From contig VBAK01000123.1 of NCBI GenBank assembly GCA_005882275.1, forward strand, positions 1 through 43,126: a DNA stretch of 43,126 bases, in the 5' to 3' direction. The stretch's first letter is position 1, and each line of letters starts with the position of its first letter. The notes under the pieces are model-generated. The model was not told the DNA's origin. It was given only the letters and a program-made list of their open reading frames with translations, and did not search any database. The DNA is from Candidatus Segetimicrobium genomatis. Lineage in GTDB: Bacteria > Sysuimicrobiota > Sysuimicrobiia > Sysuimicrobiales > Segetimicrobiaceae. Shown in pieces: positions 1 to 10,709 of the stretch. The translations under genes and the position numbers were made by a program.

Positions 1-29
1 CAATTCCCCATGTGAGGCCGCGCTCTCCA

Positions 30-1463
30 TCACGATGACGGTGTGCGCTCGTCGAGGGGCGGCCGGCGGGTCCACCAGCCGGCCGATTGTTCATAGAGAT
101 GGGCGGCCGCCAGCACGAGGCGGTCTTCGCCGCGCCGGCCGACGATCTGCAGCCCAACCGGCAGGCCGGAGTCCGTGAACCCGCACGGCACAGAAACCGC
201 CGGCAGGCCGAGGAGATTGAACGGCGCCGTCGGCACGGTCCGCCGCCGCAGCACCTCCGACGAGTGGACCGCGTCGGCCGCCGCAATCGGCGGCGCCTCG
301 GCGAAGGTCGCGGGCAGCACCAACAGGTCGACGCGGGCGAGCAACTCGTCGAATTCGAGCACCGCCGCCCGTCGCACCCGCTGCGCCTGCAGGTACTGGA
401 CCGACGGGATCGCGAGGCCCGCCAGCAGCCGCTCGCGCACGATGGGCCCGAAGTCCTGCGCGCGCGCGGCGAGCGTCTGTTGATGGTACGCTGACGCTTC
501 CGCAAGACAGATCGTCCACCACGCGGCCACCATCTCCTCGAGCATCGGGAGGATGACCTCCTCCACCTCCGCGACCAGCGGCTGCAGCACGCGCACGGCC
601 TCCCGCACGCACGCCGCCACATCCGCCGACGTCTCCTTGGCGAGCTGGCCGTCTACCGCGCCGAGACGCAGAGACCGGACGGCCGGAGCGGAGGCTTCGA
701 GCGGGAGCCGGCCGCCGGCGCCGACAGGGGCCGGCGCCATGGAGGTGGGGTCGGCCGGATCGAACCCCGCCATCGCGTCCAGCAGGATTGCCGCGTCCTC
801 GACCGTGCGCGCCATCGGACCGGCGTGGTCGAGCGACCAGGCCAGCGGAACGACGCCGGCGCGGCTGACCAGTCCGTAGGTGGGCTTGAGCCCCACGATG
901 CCGCAGTGGGCGGCGGGATTTCGGATCGAGCCTCCGGTGTCGGTGCCCGTCGCGCCAAAGCACAGACCCCCGGCCACGGCCGCGCCGGACCCGCTGCTCG
1001 AGCCGCCGGTAAAGCGGTCCAGATTCCACGGGTTTCGCGGCGGACCGTAATCCGAGTGGATCGCCGCATACGCGAACTCGCTCATGTTGAGTTTGCCGAG
1101 GATCACCGCGCCGGCGTCGTGGAGCCGCCTGACCACACCGGCGTCCTCGGCGGGCACCCAGTCGCGCAGGATGCGGGACCCGCACGTCGTCCGCACGCCG
1201 GCCGTGGCAAAGAGGTCCTTGAGCGCGATCGGCACGCCGTGCAGCGGCCCGCGCGGGCGGCCGGCGGTGATCTCCCGCTCCGCGCGGCGGGCGGCGGCGA
1301 GCGCCCGGTCCGGCGTCAGGGTGATGAAGGCATTGAGCGTCCGGTCGAGGCGATCGATGCGCGCGAGACACGCCTCCGTCACCTCGACGGGCGAGACGTC
1401 GCGGCTCTGAATCGCCCTGGAGAGCGATCCGAGCGTGAACCCCCCCAGGAGGTCGCGGGTCAC
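30..1463 (-). CDS. Amidase-signature family hydrolase (AtzE/GatA-like)
   Basis: 477-residue amidase of the amidase-signature family, which hydrolyses C-N amide bonds through a Ser-cisSer-Lys triad. Seen: the Lys in 'ALKDLF' (K82), the Ser-rich 'GGSSSGSG' (cis-Ser about S155) and 'GTDTGGSIRNPAAHCGIVGLKPTYG'-type core with nucleophile S179 in GTDTGGS. There is no signal peptide, so it should be cytoplasmic. The start is a GTG that overlaps the stop of the preceding small gene (GTGA), which implies translational coupling. The pairing of a small upstream protein with an amidase resembles AtzG-AtzE, where the small protein is a GatC-like partner. It is the last gene of the GGT-Dpp operon, so a role on an imported amide or gamma-glutamyl compound is likely. 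The exact substrate cannot be told; a GatA role is unlikely without gatB nearby. Confidence 0.9.
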   Translation of the reverse strand: MTRDLLGGFTLGSLSRAIQSRDVSPVEVTEACLARIDRLDRTLNAFITLTPDRALAAARRAEREITAGRPRGPLHGVPIALKDLFATAGVRTTCGSRILRDWVPAEDAGVVRRLHDAGAVILGKLNMSEFAYAAIHSDYGPPRNPWNLDRFTGGSSSGSGAAVAGGLCFGATGTDTGGSIRNPAAHCGIVGLKPTYGLVSRAGVVPLAWSLDHAGPMARTVEDAAILLDAMAGFDPADPTSMAPAPVGAGGRLPLEASAPAVRSLRLGAVDGQLAKETSADVAACVREAVRVLQPLVAEVEEVILPMLEEMVAAWWTICLAEASAYHQQTLAARAQDFGPIVRERLLAGLAIPSVQYLQAQRVRRAAVLEFDELLARVDLLVLPATFAEAPPIAAADAVHSSEVLRRRTVPTAPFNLLGLPAVSVPCGFTDSGLPVGLQIVGRRGEDRLVLAAAHLYEQSAGWWTRRPPLDERTPSS

Positions 1464-1705
1464 GCGCCGGCCCCCCCTCTGCCGGCCGCCATGACATGAA
1501 CGGCGGCCACCGGCCGCCCGGGATGCGCCAGCGGTTCCAGCGTCGAGGCCGCGGCGCGGATCAGGCGCGGGCCGTCGGCCAGCGCGGTCTCGGCGAGCGG
1601 AAGCACACGCGCGAGCATCTCGTCATCGGCGGCGACGCCGGCCAGGCGCATCGCCGCGATCACGAACGCCTTCACCGATGGGCCGTCGATCGTCTCAGCG
1701 GCCAT
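1460..1705 (-). CDS. Small AtzG/DUF4089-like amidase partner
   Basis: 81-residue protein, largely helical by composition, with conserved-looking 'VKAFVIAAMRLAGV' near the N-terminus and 'PLAHPGRPVAA' near the C-terminus. AtzG (DUF4089) is a GatC-like protein of about 65-70 residues that stabilises the amidase AtzE in cyanuric-acid and related pathways. Similar size and position directly upstream of an amidase support that assignment here. The ATG at 1705 is preceded by GGGAGGA with about 7 bases of spacing, and the stop overlaps the GTG of the amidase, as expected for an obligate partner. The family call rests on context and general pattern rather than a strong motif, so it is moderate. Confidence 0.65.
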   Translation of the reverse strand: MAAETIDGPSVKAFVIAAMRLAGVAADDEMLARVLPLAETALADGPRLIRAAASTLEPLAHPGRPVAAVHVMAAGRGGAGA

Positions 1706-1729
1706 GCCGCGTCCTCCCGCGGTGCACCG

Positions 1730-2644
1730 TCACACCGGCCCCAGGCCCCGCAGGCGTGGATCGAGCACATCGCGCATGCGGTCGCCCAACAGGTTGAAGG
1801 CCAGCACCACGACGGTGATGGCCACGCCGGGGATGGTCGGCATCCACCAGGCCTGCCACACCAGGTCCTGTGAGTACCCGAGCATCTGCCCGAGGCTCGG
1901 GGTCGGCGGCTGGATGCCGAGGCCGAGGAAGCTCAGCGCCGCCTCCAACACGATCACCACCGGCAGGTGCAGGGTCGCCAGCACCAGCACCGTCGGAAGG
2001 ACGTTCGGCAGCACGTGCTGCGCGAGAATACGGACGTCGGAGGCCCCGACCGCCCGCGCCGCCGCCGCGAACTCGCGGTCCCGTAAGGACAGGACCTCGG
2101 CGCGCACCACGCGCGCGTAGCCCGGCCACCCGGCGATCACGAGCACGCCCACGATCTGCAGCAGGCCCGAGCCGAGCACGGCGACCACGGCGACCGTGAG
2201 CAGGAGCGTCGGGATGGACAGCTGCGCGTCCACGAGGCGCATCAGCGCGACGTCGAGCCATCCGCCGCGGTATCCCGTCACCATGCCGACGGTGAGGCCC
2301 GCCAGCGTCGACAGCGGAACGACGGCCAGGGCGACGAGCAGCGAGATCCGGAGGCCGACGAGCAGCCGGCTGAACACGTCGCGCCCGAGCTGATCGGTGC
2401 CGAGCAGGTGGACGGCGCCACGCACCGGCGTCAGCGAGGGCGGATGCACGGTGAGGTCCAGATTCTGGGCCGCCGGGTCGTAGGGGGTCACCATCGAACC
2501 GACGAAGCCGGTCGCCAGCAGCACGGCCAGGAGTGCCGCGCCCACGGCCCCCGATGGGCTGCGCAGCAGCCGGCGAACCGGTGACGCCCGCGGCGCCCTA
2601 GGCGCGCTGCGCGGCGCTTCGAAGACGAGGGTCGACCCAGCCAT
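1730..2644 (-). CDS. DppC/OppC-type ABC transporter permease
   Basis: 304-residue inner-membrane permease of a peptide/nickel-type ABC importer. A short N-terminal cytoplasmic tail leads to TM1 ('GAVGAALLAVLLATGFVGS'), then the 'LLGTDQLGRDVFSRLL' motif typical of DppC/OppC, then five more hydrophobic segments. The EAA coupling loop that contacts the ATPase is seen in 'EFAAAARAVGASD', followed by 'HVLPNVLPTVLV'. The ATG at 2644 lies 47 bases inside the dppB-like gene, which is a long overlap; a later start would remove part of the N-terminal tail, so the true start is uncertain. It pairs with the DppB-type permease and binding protein upstream. No ATPase gene lies in this operon within the window. 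Confidence 0.93.
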   Translation of the reverse strand: MAGSTLVFEAPRSAPRAPRASPVRRLLRSPSGAVGAALLAVLLATGFVGSMVTPYDPAAQNLDLTVHPPSLTPVRGAVHLLGTDQLGRDVFSRLLVGLRISLLVALAVVPLSTLAGLTVGMVTGYRGGWLDVALMRLVDAQLSIPTLLLTVAVVAVLGSGLLQIVGVLVIAGWPGYARVVRAEVLSLRDREFAAAARAVGASDVRILAQHVLPNVLPTVLVLATLHLPVVIVLEAALSFLGLGIQPPTPSLGQMLGYSQDLVWQAWWMPTIPGVAITVVVLAFNLLGDRMRDVLDPRLRGLGPV

Positions 2645-3527
2645 AGAGCAGATCCACCGTGAGATTGACGGCGATGAAGACGGCCGCGCCCATGATCGTG
2701 GCGCCCTGCACGACCGGAAAATCGCGGCCCAGCACCGCCTGGACGGCCAGACGTCCCATGCCGGGCCACGCGAAGATGGACTCCACGATGAGGGCGCCGC
2801 CGAGCATCTGGCCGAAGTGGAGGCCCAGGACGGTCAGGACCGGCAGCGCGGCGTTGCGCAGCGCGTGCTTGAACAGCAGCACGCGGCCCGGCAGGCCCTT
2901 GGCGCGGCCGGTGCGGACGTAGTCCTGCGCCAGGACGTCGAGGAGGCTCGTCCGCGTGAGCCGGCTGACCTGCGCGGCATAGAACCCGCCGAGCACGAAC
3001 GCGGGCATCACGAGATGGTCGAGGCCGCCGTAGCCCGAGACCGGCAGCCATCCCAGGTTGACCCCGAAGACAATGATGAGCAGCAGCCCCAGCCAGAAGC
3101 TCGGCATGCTCGTCCCGAACAGGGCGATCGTCATGGCGGCCGTATCGACGCCCGACCCGCGGCGGACGGCGGCCACCATGCCGAGCCCGACGCCGAGCAG
3201 CGTCGCCACCGCGAGGGCGGCGAGGGCCAGTTCGAACGTCGCGCCGAGGCGCTCGCCGATCAGCTCGGTCACCGGCAGTCCCTGGCGGTACGAATAGCCG
3301 AGATCACCGCGGGCGACCCGCGCGATGAAGCGTCCGTACTGCACGGAGAGCGGCCGGTCCAGCCCGTAGGCCTGCCGGATGCGCTCGATGTCCTGCGTCG
3401 TCGCGTCCTGCGTCACCAGCAGGGCCGCCGGATCGCCGCTGATGTGCAGCAGGACGAACACGATCGTGAGCACGCCGAGCATGGCGGTCAGCGAGAGCGC
3501 CAGCCGGCGGATCAGATACTGTCTCAC
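2598..3527 (-). CDS. DppB/OppB-type ABC transporter permease
   Basis: 309-residue permease with the classical DppB opening 'YLIRRLALSLTAMLGVLTIVF', a periplasmic stretch including 'YGLDRPLSVQYGRFI', and further TM segments. The coupling-loop region 'DYVRTGRAKGLP' and 'HALRNAALPVLTVLG' are typical of the family. It forms a heterodimeric membrane channel with the DppC-type protein. The start is GTG at 3527, 46 bases downstream of the binding-protein gene. Its ribosome-binding site is weak, which could mean translational coupling. The substrate is unknown: dipeptide, oligopeptide, glutathione and nickel importers all share this fold, and the neighbouring gamma-glutamyltransferase hints at gamma-glutamyl peptides. 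Confidence 0.94.
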   Translation of the reverse strand: MRQYLIRRLALSLTAMLGVLTIVFVLLHISGDPAALLVTQDATTQDIERIRQAYGLDRPLSVQYGRFIARVARGDLGYSYRQGLPVTELIGERLGATFELALAALAVATLLGVGLGMVAAVRRGSGVDTAAMTIALFGTSMPSFWLGLLLIIVFGVNLGWLPVSGYGGLDHLVMPAFVLGGFYAAQVSRLTRTSLLDVLAQDYVRTGRAKGLPGRVLLFKHALRNAALPVLTVLGLHFGQMLGGALIVESIFAWPGMGRLAVQAVLGRDFPVVQGATIMGAAVFIAVNLTVDLLYGWVDPRLRSAAQRA

Positions 3528-3573
3528 GGCGTGAGGCTCGGCGCGCGTCGGCGGGACACCGACGGACCGCCGA

Positions 3574-5121
3574 TCAGCGGGTCCACGACGCGTCGACCAT
3601 CGTCAGTTGCAGGTCGGGCCGGGGCGTCCACTCCAGGTCGCGGCTCATGCCGTTGGCATTGGGCGCGGTAAAGAGCGTGATGGCCGGCACCTGGTCCTTG
3701 TACATCAACTGCAGGCGTTTGGAGATCTCGCGCAGGTTTGCCTCGTCGGGCGCCGCCTGCGCCGCCTCGACCAGCTGATTGAAGGGCGCGTACCCGGGCC
3801 GCCACTGCGACCATTCGCCGGGCGAGTAGAACGCGCGGAGCGGAATGATGGTGCTGATCCCGAAGAAATCGGTGAAGCGGGTGAACCAGCCGTCCTCGGG
3901 CAGCCTTCGGTCCAGCACCGCCCGCAGCTGCACGCCGATCTCCGTGATGGTCACCTTGGTGCGCACGCCGACGCGGCTCAACTGGTCGGCCAGGGCCAGG
4001 GCGATGTCCCGGTCGCCGGGGTACGTCCCGCTCGTCCCGCTGATGGTGAAGTCGAACCCGTTGGGATACCCCGCCTCGCGCAGCAGCGCGCGGGCCCGGT
4101 CGGGATCGTACGGGAACGGCGGGATGGACGCATCGCAGGCCTCCATCACCTCGGAACAGAACGTCGCCACCGGGGTGCCGACCTTGTGCATCACGCTGGC
4201 CAGAATCGCCTGGCGGTTGACCGCGTAGTTGAGCGACTGCCGCACCCGCGGGTCGGCCAGCGGCTTGTCCTTCGGGATGCTGACCAGGTTGTAGATGACG
4301 AAGAACACGCTGAGGCTCTTGCCGATCACGAGTTTGGTCTTCGAGGAGATCTGCAGGGGACTGAACAGTTCGGGCGGCAAGAGGTTGGCCAGCTGCACCG
4401 ACCCGGCCAGCAGTTCGGCGACCCGCGGCGCGTCCGTGGGAATGACGCGGAAGACCACGCGGCTGATTCTGGGCCTGCCGCCCCAGTAGTCCGGATTGGC
4501 CTCCACCTCCACGCGGTCGTCTTTCACCCAGCGGACGAAGCGGTACGGCCCCGTCCCGACGGCGTGGCGGATGAGCGCCTCCTCGCCGTTGTGCTTGAGG
4601 TACCCCGGCGGCACGATCATCCCGTAGTACCCGAGGAATCGCGGCATCTCCGGCCACGGCTGCGACGTGGCAAATCGCACCGTGCTGTCGTCGACCACGG
4701 TCACCGCTTTGATCAGCTGCAGCGCGCCGGCGCCCGGCCAGTGCGTCTTGGGGTCGAGCATCCGGTCGAACGAGAACTTGACGGCGTCGGCATTGAAGGG
4801 CTCGCCGTCGTGAAACTTCACCCCTGTGCGCAGTGTGAACTCCCAGGTGGTGGGGTCGACGGCCCGCCACGACAGCGCCAGGCCCGGCTTGAGATTCAGG
4901 GCGGCGTCGCGGTGAACCAGCGTGTCGTAGATATTGGCCAGGACGGCAATCGTCGCGAGGCCGGTGTTCTTGGCCGGGTCGCCCGTGGCAATGTCGGCGC
5001 TTTGAGCCACGACCAGGGTGCGGGGCGTCTGCGCCTGCGTCGCCGCCCCCGGACCCACCGCGAGCACGAGCGCCGCGCCGGCGCAGACCGCACCGATCTT
5101 CCGCACGCTCCCGGCGATCAT
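3574..5121 (-). CDS. Peptide-type ABC substrate-binding protein (family 5, DppA/OppA-like)
   Basis: 515-residue exported binding protein. The first 30 residues form a signal peptide: a basic start, a hydrophobic core ('AVCAGAALVLAVGPGAA') and an 'ATQAQ' cleavage region. There is no lipobox cysteine. The mature part has the family-5 pattern 'WEFTLRTGVKFHDGEPFNADAVKFSFDRM', then 'GTGPYRFVRW' and 'ALNYAVNRQAIL'-like segments. It would capture peptides or similar ligands outside the membrane and deliver them to the two permeases encoded next. A strong GGGGGAGGGG ribosome-binding site precedes the ATG. It lies 63 bases downstream of the gamma-glutamyltransferase gene, probably in the same transcript. 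Confidence 0.93.
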   Translation of the reverse strand: MIAGSVRKIGAVCAGAALVLAVGPGAATQAQTPRTLVVAQSADIATGDPAKNTGLATIAVLANIYDTLVHRDAALNLKPGLALSWRAVDPTTWEFTLRTGVKFHDGEPFNADAVKFSFDRMLDPKTHWPGAGALQLIKAVTVVDDSTVRFATSQPWPEMPRFLGYYGMIVPPGYLKHNGEEALIRHAVGTGPYRFVRWVKDDRVEVEANPDYWGGRPRISRVVFRVIPTDAPRVAELLAGSVQLANLLPPELFSPLQISSKTKLVIGKSLSVFFVIYNLVSIPKDKPLADPRVRQSLNYAVNRQAILASVMHKVGTPVATFCSEVMEACDASIPPFPYDPDRARALLREAGYPNGFDFTISGTSGTYPGDRDIALALADQLSRVGVRTKVTITEIGVQLRAVLDRRLPEDGWFTRFTDFFGISTIIPLRAFYSPGEWSQWRPGYAPFNQLVEAAQAAPDEANLREISKRLQLMYKDQVPAITLFTAPNANGMSRDLEWTPRPDLQLTMVDASWTR

Positions 5122-5184
5122 TGCGACCCCTCCCCCTTGACTTCGCCTCCCGCGGTTCGCGTCGACATGATGCGCCGCCTCCCT

Positions 5185-6939
5185 CTACCAGCCGGCGGCG
5201 GAACTCTCGCGGCGGGGGTCGGCTCCGCCTTCGAGCACGCCGCCGTCGCGGCGGCGGATCGCGCAGACCGCGGCCACCGAGGGCGCGACGTCGGGGAGCA
5301 CCTCGACGGCATGGCCGAGGGCGGCGAGCCGGTCCCGTACGTCCGGGGCAATCCGGCCCTCGACGCGCAGCACCCCCGGTTCGTATGGGTGGGGGTGAAA
5401 GGACGACGGAAAACTCGCCGAGACGACCCGCGGCGCTTCGATGGCGGCCTGCACGTTCATCCCAAAGTCCAACACATTGCACACCACCTGGACCATCGCC
5501 TGGACCTGGGCATCGCCGCCGGGACAGCCGAAGGGCATCAGCGCCCGCCCCGATTGCATGAGCATGGCGGGATTCGGCGTCAGCCGCGGCCGCTTGCCGG
5601 GCGCGATCGCGGAGGGATGCCCCGGGGTGGTCCACAGCTGCGCCCCGCGCGTCGAGATGATCATTCCCAGGCCGTCGGCGAGCGGCGCGCTCAGGCCGGG
5701 GTCGGACGGCGTCGCGCAAAAGGCGTTGCCGTCGGCGTCCATCGCGCACACGAAGGCCGTATCGGCCTGCGCCGCGCCGGCGGCGGGAGCCGGAACGTAC
5801 CCCGGAGGCCCCGAGCGCCCTTCATACCGCCACGGATTTCCGGGGAGCGGCAGTCCCGGACACGCCCGCGCCGGATCGATCAGGCGGCGCCGCTCGTCCG
5901 CGTACTCGGGATCGAGCAAACCCGTCATGGGCACGTCGACCTGATCCGGATCCCCGAAGAACGCTTCCCGGTCGGCGCACGCGACCTTGATCGCCTCGAT
6001 GAGATAGTGCAGGTGCGCGGCGCTTCCCTGCCCCAGCTGCCGCAGGTGCTGGCCCTGGAGCACATTCAGGACCATGGGCAGGAGCGGTCCCTGCGACCAC
6101 GGCCCGCAGGCATGCACCTCCACATCGCGGTACCGCGAGGAGACCGGCGGCCCGACCGCGACACGGTACGCCGCCAGATCCTCCGCATCCAACTCGCTTC
6201 CGGTCCGCTCGGCGTGCGCGGCGAGCTCGCGGGCGATCTCGCCTCGGTAGATCTCGTCCCGGGCCGCCCCGATGGCCGCCTCGCGTCCACGCTGCCTGGC
6301 GCCGTGTTCGACGTCGATGAGCCGCCTGAACAGGCCGCCCAGCTCCGGCTGCACCAGGACCTCGCCCGCCTGCGGCGGCCGGCCGTTGGGCAGGAACACC
6401 CGCGCGCTGGCGGGCCATTCACGCAGCCGCGGGGCCAGGTTGGCGATCGTACGGGCGAGGCGGTCGTAGACCGGGAATCCGTCGCACAACTCGCACGCCG
6501 GCGCCAGCACGTCGCGAAGTGAAAGGCGCCCGTACCGCGCCAGCGCGGTCAACCACGCATCCGGCGCCGCCGGCGTGACGTAGCGCGGCGCGCCGAGCGG
6601 CATGTCCCCACCGTACCGCTCGAGAAATCGTTCGAGGGTCAGCCGCCGCGGCCAGCATCCGACGCCGGCGATCGTCTCGGGCCGCGGCATCCCGGGCCGG
6701 AAAAACATGATCGGCGCGACGCCGCCAAAATCCGTCAGATGGCGTTCGAGGACGTTGAGCGCGATCCCGGCGGCCACCCCCGCGTCCGCAGCATTGCCGC
6801 CGAGCGCGAACATGCGCAGTCCGGCCATCGTGGCCAGGTAGTGCGTCGAGCTGACCACGTGTTTCGTGCCCAGGAATGCGGGCCTGCCTTGCGTGACGGA
6901 GAGCACCGGACCGGAGGCCCCGGTCATCAAGTCAAGCAT
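5185..6939 (-). CDS. Gamma-glutamyltransferase-family N-terminal nucleophile hydrolase
   Basis: 584 residues with this start. Members cleave gamma-glutamyl bonds after autoprocessing at a Thr that becomes the N-terminal nucleophile. Seen: '[29 protein letters not shown]' (about residues 30-58, the large-subunit hallmark), the processing site around T394 in '[14 protein letters not shown]', and '[16 protein letters not shown]' near 471-486. The usual second Thr and His after the nucleophile (TTHY) are replaced (TAFV), as in divergent YwrD-like members. I chose the ATG at 6939 because earlier in-frame starts run into the divergent ABC gene and lack similarity to the family. No signal peptide is visible, so it may act in the cytoplasm on imported gamma-glutamyl compounds. 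It is the first gene of the GGT-Dpp-amidase operon. Confidence 0.9.
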   Translation of the reverse strand: MLDLMTGASGPVLSVTQGRPAFLGTKHVVSSTHYLATMAGLRMFALGGNAADAGVAAGIALNVLERHLTDFGGVAPIMFFRPGMPRPETIAGVGCWPRRLTLERFLERYGGDMPLGAPRYVTPAAPDAWLTALARYGRLSLRDVLAPACELCDGFPVYDRLARTIANLAPRLREWPASARVFLPNGRPPQAGEVLVQPELGGLFRRLIDVEHGARQRGREAAIGAARDEIYRGEIARELAAHAERTGSELDAEDLAAYRVAVGPPVSSRYRDVEVHACGPWSQGPLLPMVLNVLQGQHLRQLGQGSAAHLHYLIEAIKVACADREAFFGDPDQVDVPMTGLLDPEYADERRRLIDPARACPGLPLPGNPWRYEGRSGPPGYVPAPAAGAAQADTAFVCAMDADGNAFCATPSDPGLSAPLADGLGMIISTRGAQLWTTPGHPSAIAPGKRPRLTPNPAMLMQSGRALMPFGCPGGDAQVQAMVQVVCNVLDFGMNVQAAIEAPRVVSASFPSSFHPHPYEPGVLRVEGRIAPDVRDRLAALGHAVEVLPDVAPSVAAVCAIRRRDGGVLEGGADPRRESSAAGW

Positions 6940-7072
6940 CCCACACCTCGTCGAGGGGCTCGTGTATAGTACTTTTCGCACGGCAGCCTGCGAATCCCGC
7001 CATGCGTCGGCCTCCACTCGTCTCGCGCCGACGAGGAGAAGGAAAGCGGGCCACAGAAGAGCGCACCCCCAG
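6940..7072. promoter_or_regulatory. Divergent promoter region between the GGT operon and the BMP-type ABC operon
   Basis: The 133-base gap between divergent start codons holds the only AT-rich patch nearby, with TATAGT on the plus strand (6965-6970) overlapping TATACA on the minus strand (6968-6963). Either could serve as a -10 box. Good -35 boxes are not evident, so this is tentative. A perfect 11-base palindrome, CCTCGTCGAGG (6946-6956), lies over the ribosome-binding region of the GGT gene and could be a protein-binding site. A GAGGAGAAGGAAAG purine run (7033-7046) sits rather far from the ATG at 7073. Confidence 0.4.
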
Positions 7073-8619
<1,547 letters not shown>

Positions 8620-8623
<4 letters not shown>

Positions 8624-9711
8624 TCGCGGTCGAGCCGCGCGCCGCCGCGGCGCGGTGGACCTCGTGGGCGGTCCCCGCGGCGTCGATCCTGGCGGCGTTC
8701 ATCGTCGGGGCGGCGGTGCTCGGCCTCGCCGGGGTCGACCCCCGTGCCGCATACGGGGAGCTCCTCAGCGATCCCTTCGGCAGCGGCTTCGGGGTGACGG
8801 AAACGCTCGTCAAGGCGACGCCGCTGATCCTGACCGGCCTCGCGGTCCTGGTGCCGGCGCGGATGAGGCTGTGGAACATCGGGGCGGAGGGTCAGTTCCA
8901 GTTCGGCGCCATCGGCGCGGCCGCGGTGGCGCTGTTCACGCCGCTGGGGCGCTCGCCGGGAGCCGTGCCCGCCGTACTCCTCGCCGGCATGGCGGCCGGG
9001 GCGGCCTGGTGTCTCGTCCCGGCCGCGCTCCGCGCCTGGCTCCGGGTGAACGAGACGATCACCACGCTGCTTCTCAACTACGTCGCGCTTCTGTTCGTGG
9101 ACGACCTGATCTACGGCCCGTGGAAGGATCCCGCCGGCCGCGGGTTCCCGCTCTCGGCGGCGTTCCCGGCCGCGGCGAGGCTCCCGGTGCTCATCCCGGG
9201 GACCCGCGTGCACCTGGGCTTTCTCCTCGCGCTCGCGGCCGCCGCTGCCGTGGCGGTCGTGCTCGGCCGCACCCGCTGGGGCTTCGAGATCCGGGTGATC
9301 GGCGACAACCCCGTCTGCGCGAGATACGCGGGCATCGACCTCGTCCGCAACACCCTGCTGGTGATGGGCCTCGCGGGCGCGCTCGCGGGGCTCGCCGGCG
9401 CGGGGGAGGCGTCGGCGATCGCCGGACGGCTGCAGCGCGGTCTCTCTCCCGGGTACGGCTACACGGGCATCATCGTCGCCTGGCTCGCCAAGCTCAATCC
9501 GATCGCCGCGGTCCTCGTCGCGGTCCTCCTGGGCGGGCTGTTTGTGGGGGGCGACGCCCTTCAGATCTCGCTCGGGCTGCCGATCGCCGTGGTCTACATG
9601 CTGCAGGGGCTCATCTTCTTCTTCGTCCTGGGCGGCGAGATCATCGTCGGGTACCGCGTGGTGATCCGCCGGAGGACGCCGGTGAAGATGAGCCCCGAGG
9701 CCTCGCGGTGA
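8620..9711 (+). CDS. BMP-type ABC importer permease 1 (YufP/NupB-like)
   Basis: 363-residue polytopic membrane protein of the BPD_transp_2 family. It shows the family segments '[32 protein letters not shown]' in the first third, '[17 protein letters not shown]' in the middle and '[14 protein letters not shown]' in the cytoplasmic coupling region. About eight to ten hydrophobic segments are visible. The GTG start overlaps the ATPase stop, and its own stop overlaps the start of permease 2. Homologues carry nucleosides or related purine compounds, and these two permeases differ in sequence as in other heterodimeric pairs. The true ligand here is not determined by sequence. Confidence 0.94.
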
Positions 9712-10631
9712 CCCCTGTCTCGGTCGCGGTGCTCGCGGCGGCCGTCCGCGCGGGGACCCCGGTGCTGTTTGCCACCCTGGGCGAGATCTTCGCCGAGCGG
9801 GCGGGGATTCTCAACCTGGGCGTCGAGGGGATGATGCTCGTGGGCGCGCTCGCCGGGTTCGCCGCCACGGCCCGCACCGGCAACCCGTGGGCGGGCGCCG
9901 CGGCCGCCGGCCTCGTCGGGGGATGCCTCGGCCTGATCCATGCGCTGCTGACCGTCACGCTCCGCGCCAACCAGGTGGCGAGCGGGCTGGCGCTCACGAT
10001 CTTCGGGACCGGCGTCTCGGCGTTCCTGGGGCGGGGCTACGTCGGCGTGCCGGCGTCCGGGTTTCAGACGGCCCCCCTGCCCCTGCTCAGCCGCCTCCCC
10101 GGGCTCGGGCCAATCCTCTTCCAGCAAGATCCCTTCGTCTACCTGAGCTTCGCCGCGGTCCCTATCGCCTGGTACGTCTTGTACCGGACCCGCTGGGGGC
10201 TCGAGATCCGCGCCGTGGGGGAGCGTCCCGAGGCGGCGGATGCGATGGGCGTGGACGTGGCCCGCGTCCGGTACGCCTGCGTGACGGCCGGAGGCATCCT
10301 GGCCGGGCTCGGCGGGGCCTTTCTGTCGACCGCGTACACGAGCATGTGGATCGAGAACATGACCGCCGGGCGCGGGTGGATCGCGGTGGCCCTCGTGATT
10401 TTCGCGACCTGGGATCCCCTGAGAGCCGTCGCGGGCGCCTACCTCTTCGGCGGCGTGAACGCCCTTCAGCTCCACATCCAGGCCATGGGGACCGGCCTCC
10501 CGACCTATCTCCTGCTCATGGCGCCGTACGTGTTTACGATCATCGTCCTCGTGGCGGCGACCCAGGAGACCGCCCGCAGGCGCCTCGGCGCGCCGGCGGC
10601 CCTAAGCGTGCCCTACTCCCGGACGGGCTGA
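9708..10631 (+). CDS. BMP-type ABC importer permease 2 (YufQ/NupC-like)
   Basis: 307-residue permease with the family's characteristic N-terminus 'AGTPVLFATLGEIFAERAGILNLGVEGMMLVGA', the middle 'LRANQVASGLALTIFGTG', the coupling segment 'AVGERPEAADAMGVDVARVRY' and the late 'AGRGWIAVALVIFATWDPLRA'. The GTG start at 9708 is inside the GTGA overlap with permease 1. It ends the ATPase-permease-permease transcript, which is closed by a strong hairpin at 10643-10676. The binding protein that normally accompanies these genes is not adjacent but 5.4 kb away on the same strand. Confidence 0.95.
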   Translation: MTPVSVAVLAAAVRAGTPVLFATLGEIFAERAGILNLGVEGMMLVGALAGFAATARTGNPWAGAAAAGLVGGCLGLIHALLTVTLRANQVASGLALTIFGTGVSAFLGRGYVGVPASGFQTAPLPLLSRLPGLGPILFQQDPFVYLSFAAVPIAWYVLYRTRWGLEIRAVGERPEAADAMGVDVARVRYACVTAGGILAGLGGAFLSTAYTSMWIENMTAGRGWIAVALVIFATWDPLRAVAGAYLFGGVNALQLHIQAMGTGLPTYLLLMAPYVFTIIVLVAATQETARRRLGAPAALSVPYSRTG

Positions 10632-10642
10632 GCGTGGAATGC

Positions 10643-10676
10643 CGCGTCCCGCGCCGGCGATCCGGCGCGGGACGCG
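10643..10676. terminator. Strong hairpin between convergent genes, probable bidirectional terminator
   Basis: A perfect 15-bp stem (10643-10657 pairing with 10662-10676) encloses a 4-base loop CGAT. It lies between the end of permease 2 (plus) and the end of the first oxidase gene (minus). Flanking GGAAT (10636-10640) and ATTCC (10678-10682) could extend the stem past a small bulge. There is no clear U-tract on either side, so termination would rely on stem strength. Confidence 0.75.
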
Positions 10677-10709
10677 AATTCCATGTATGGCGGCAGCGGC
10701 AGACGCCGG

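Noticed and set aside
3607..6522. A 971-codon plus-strand open frame opposite the binding-protein and GGT genes
   Set aside because: It is Arg/His/Gly-rich with no recognisable domain and lies opposite two genes with clear family motifs. It is an antisense shadow of codon bias.
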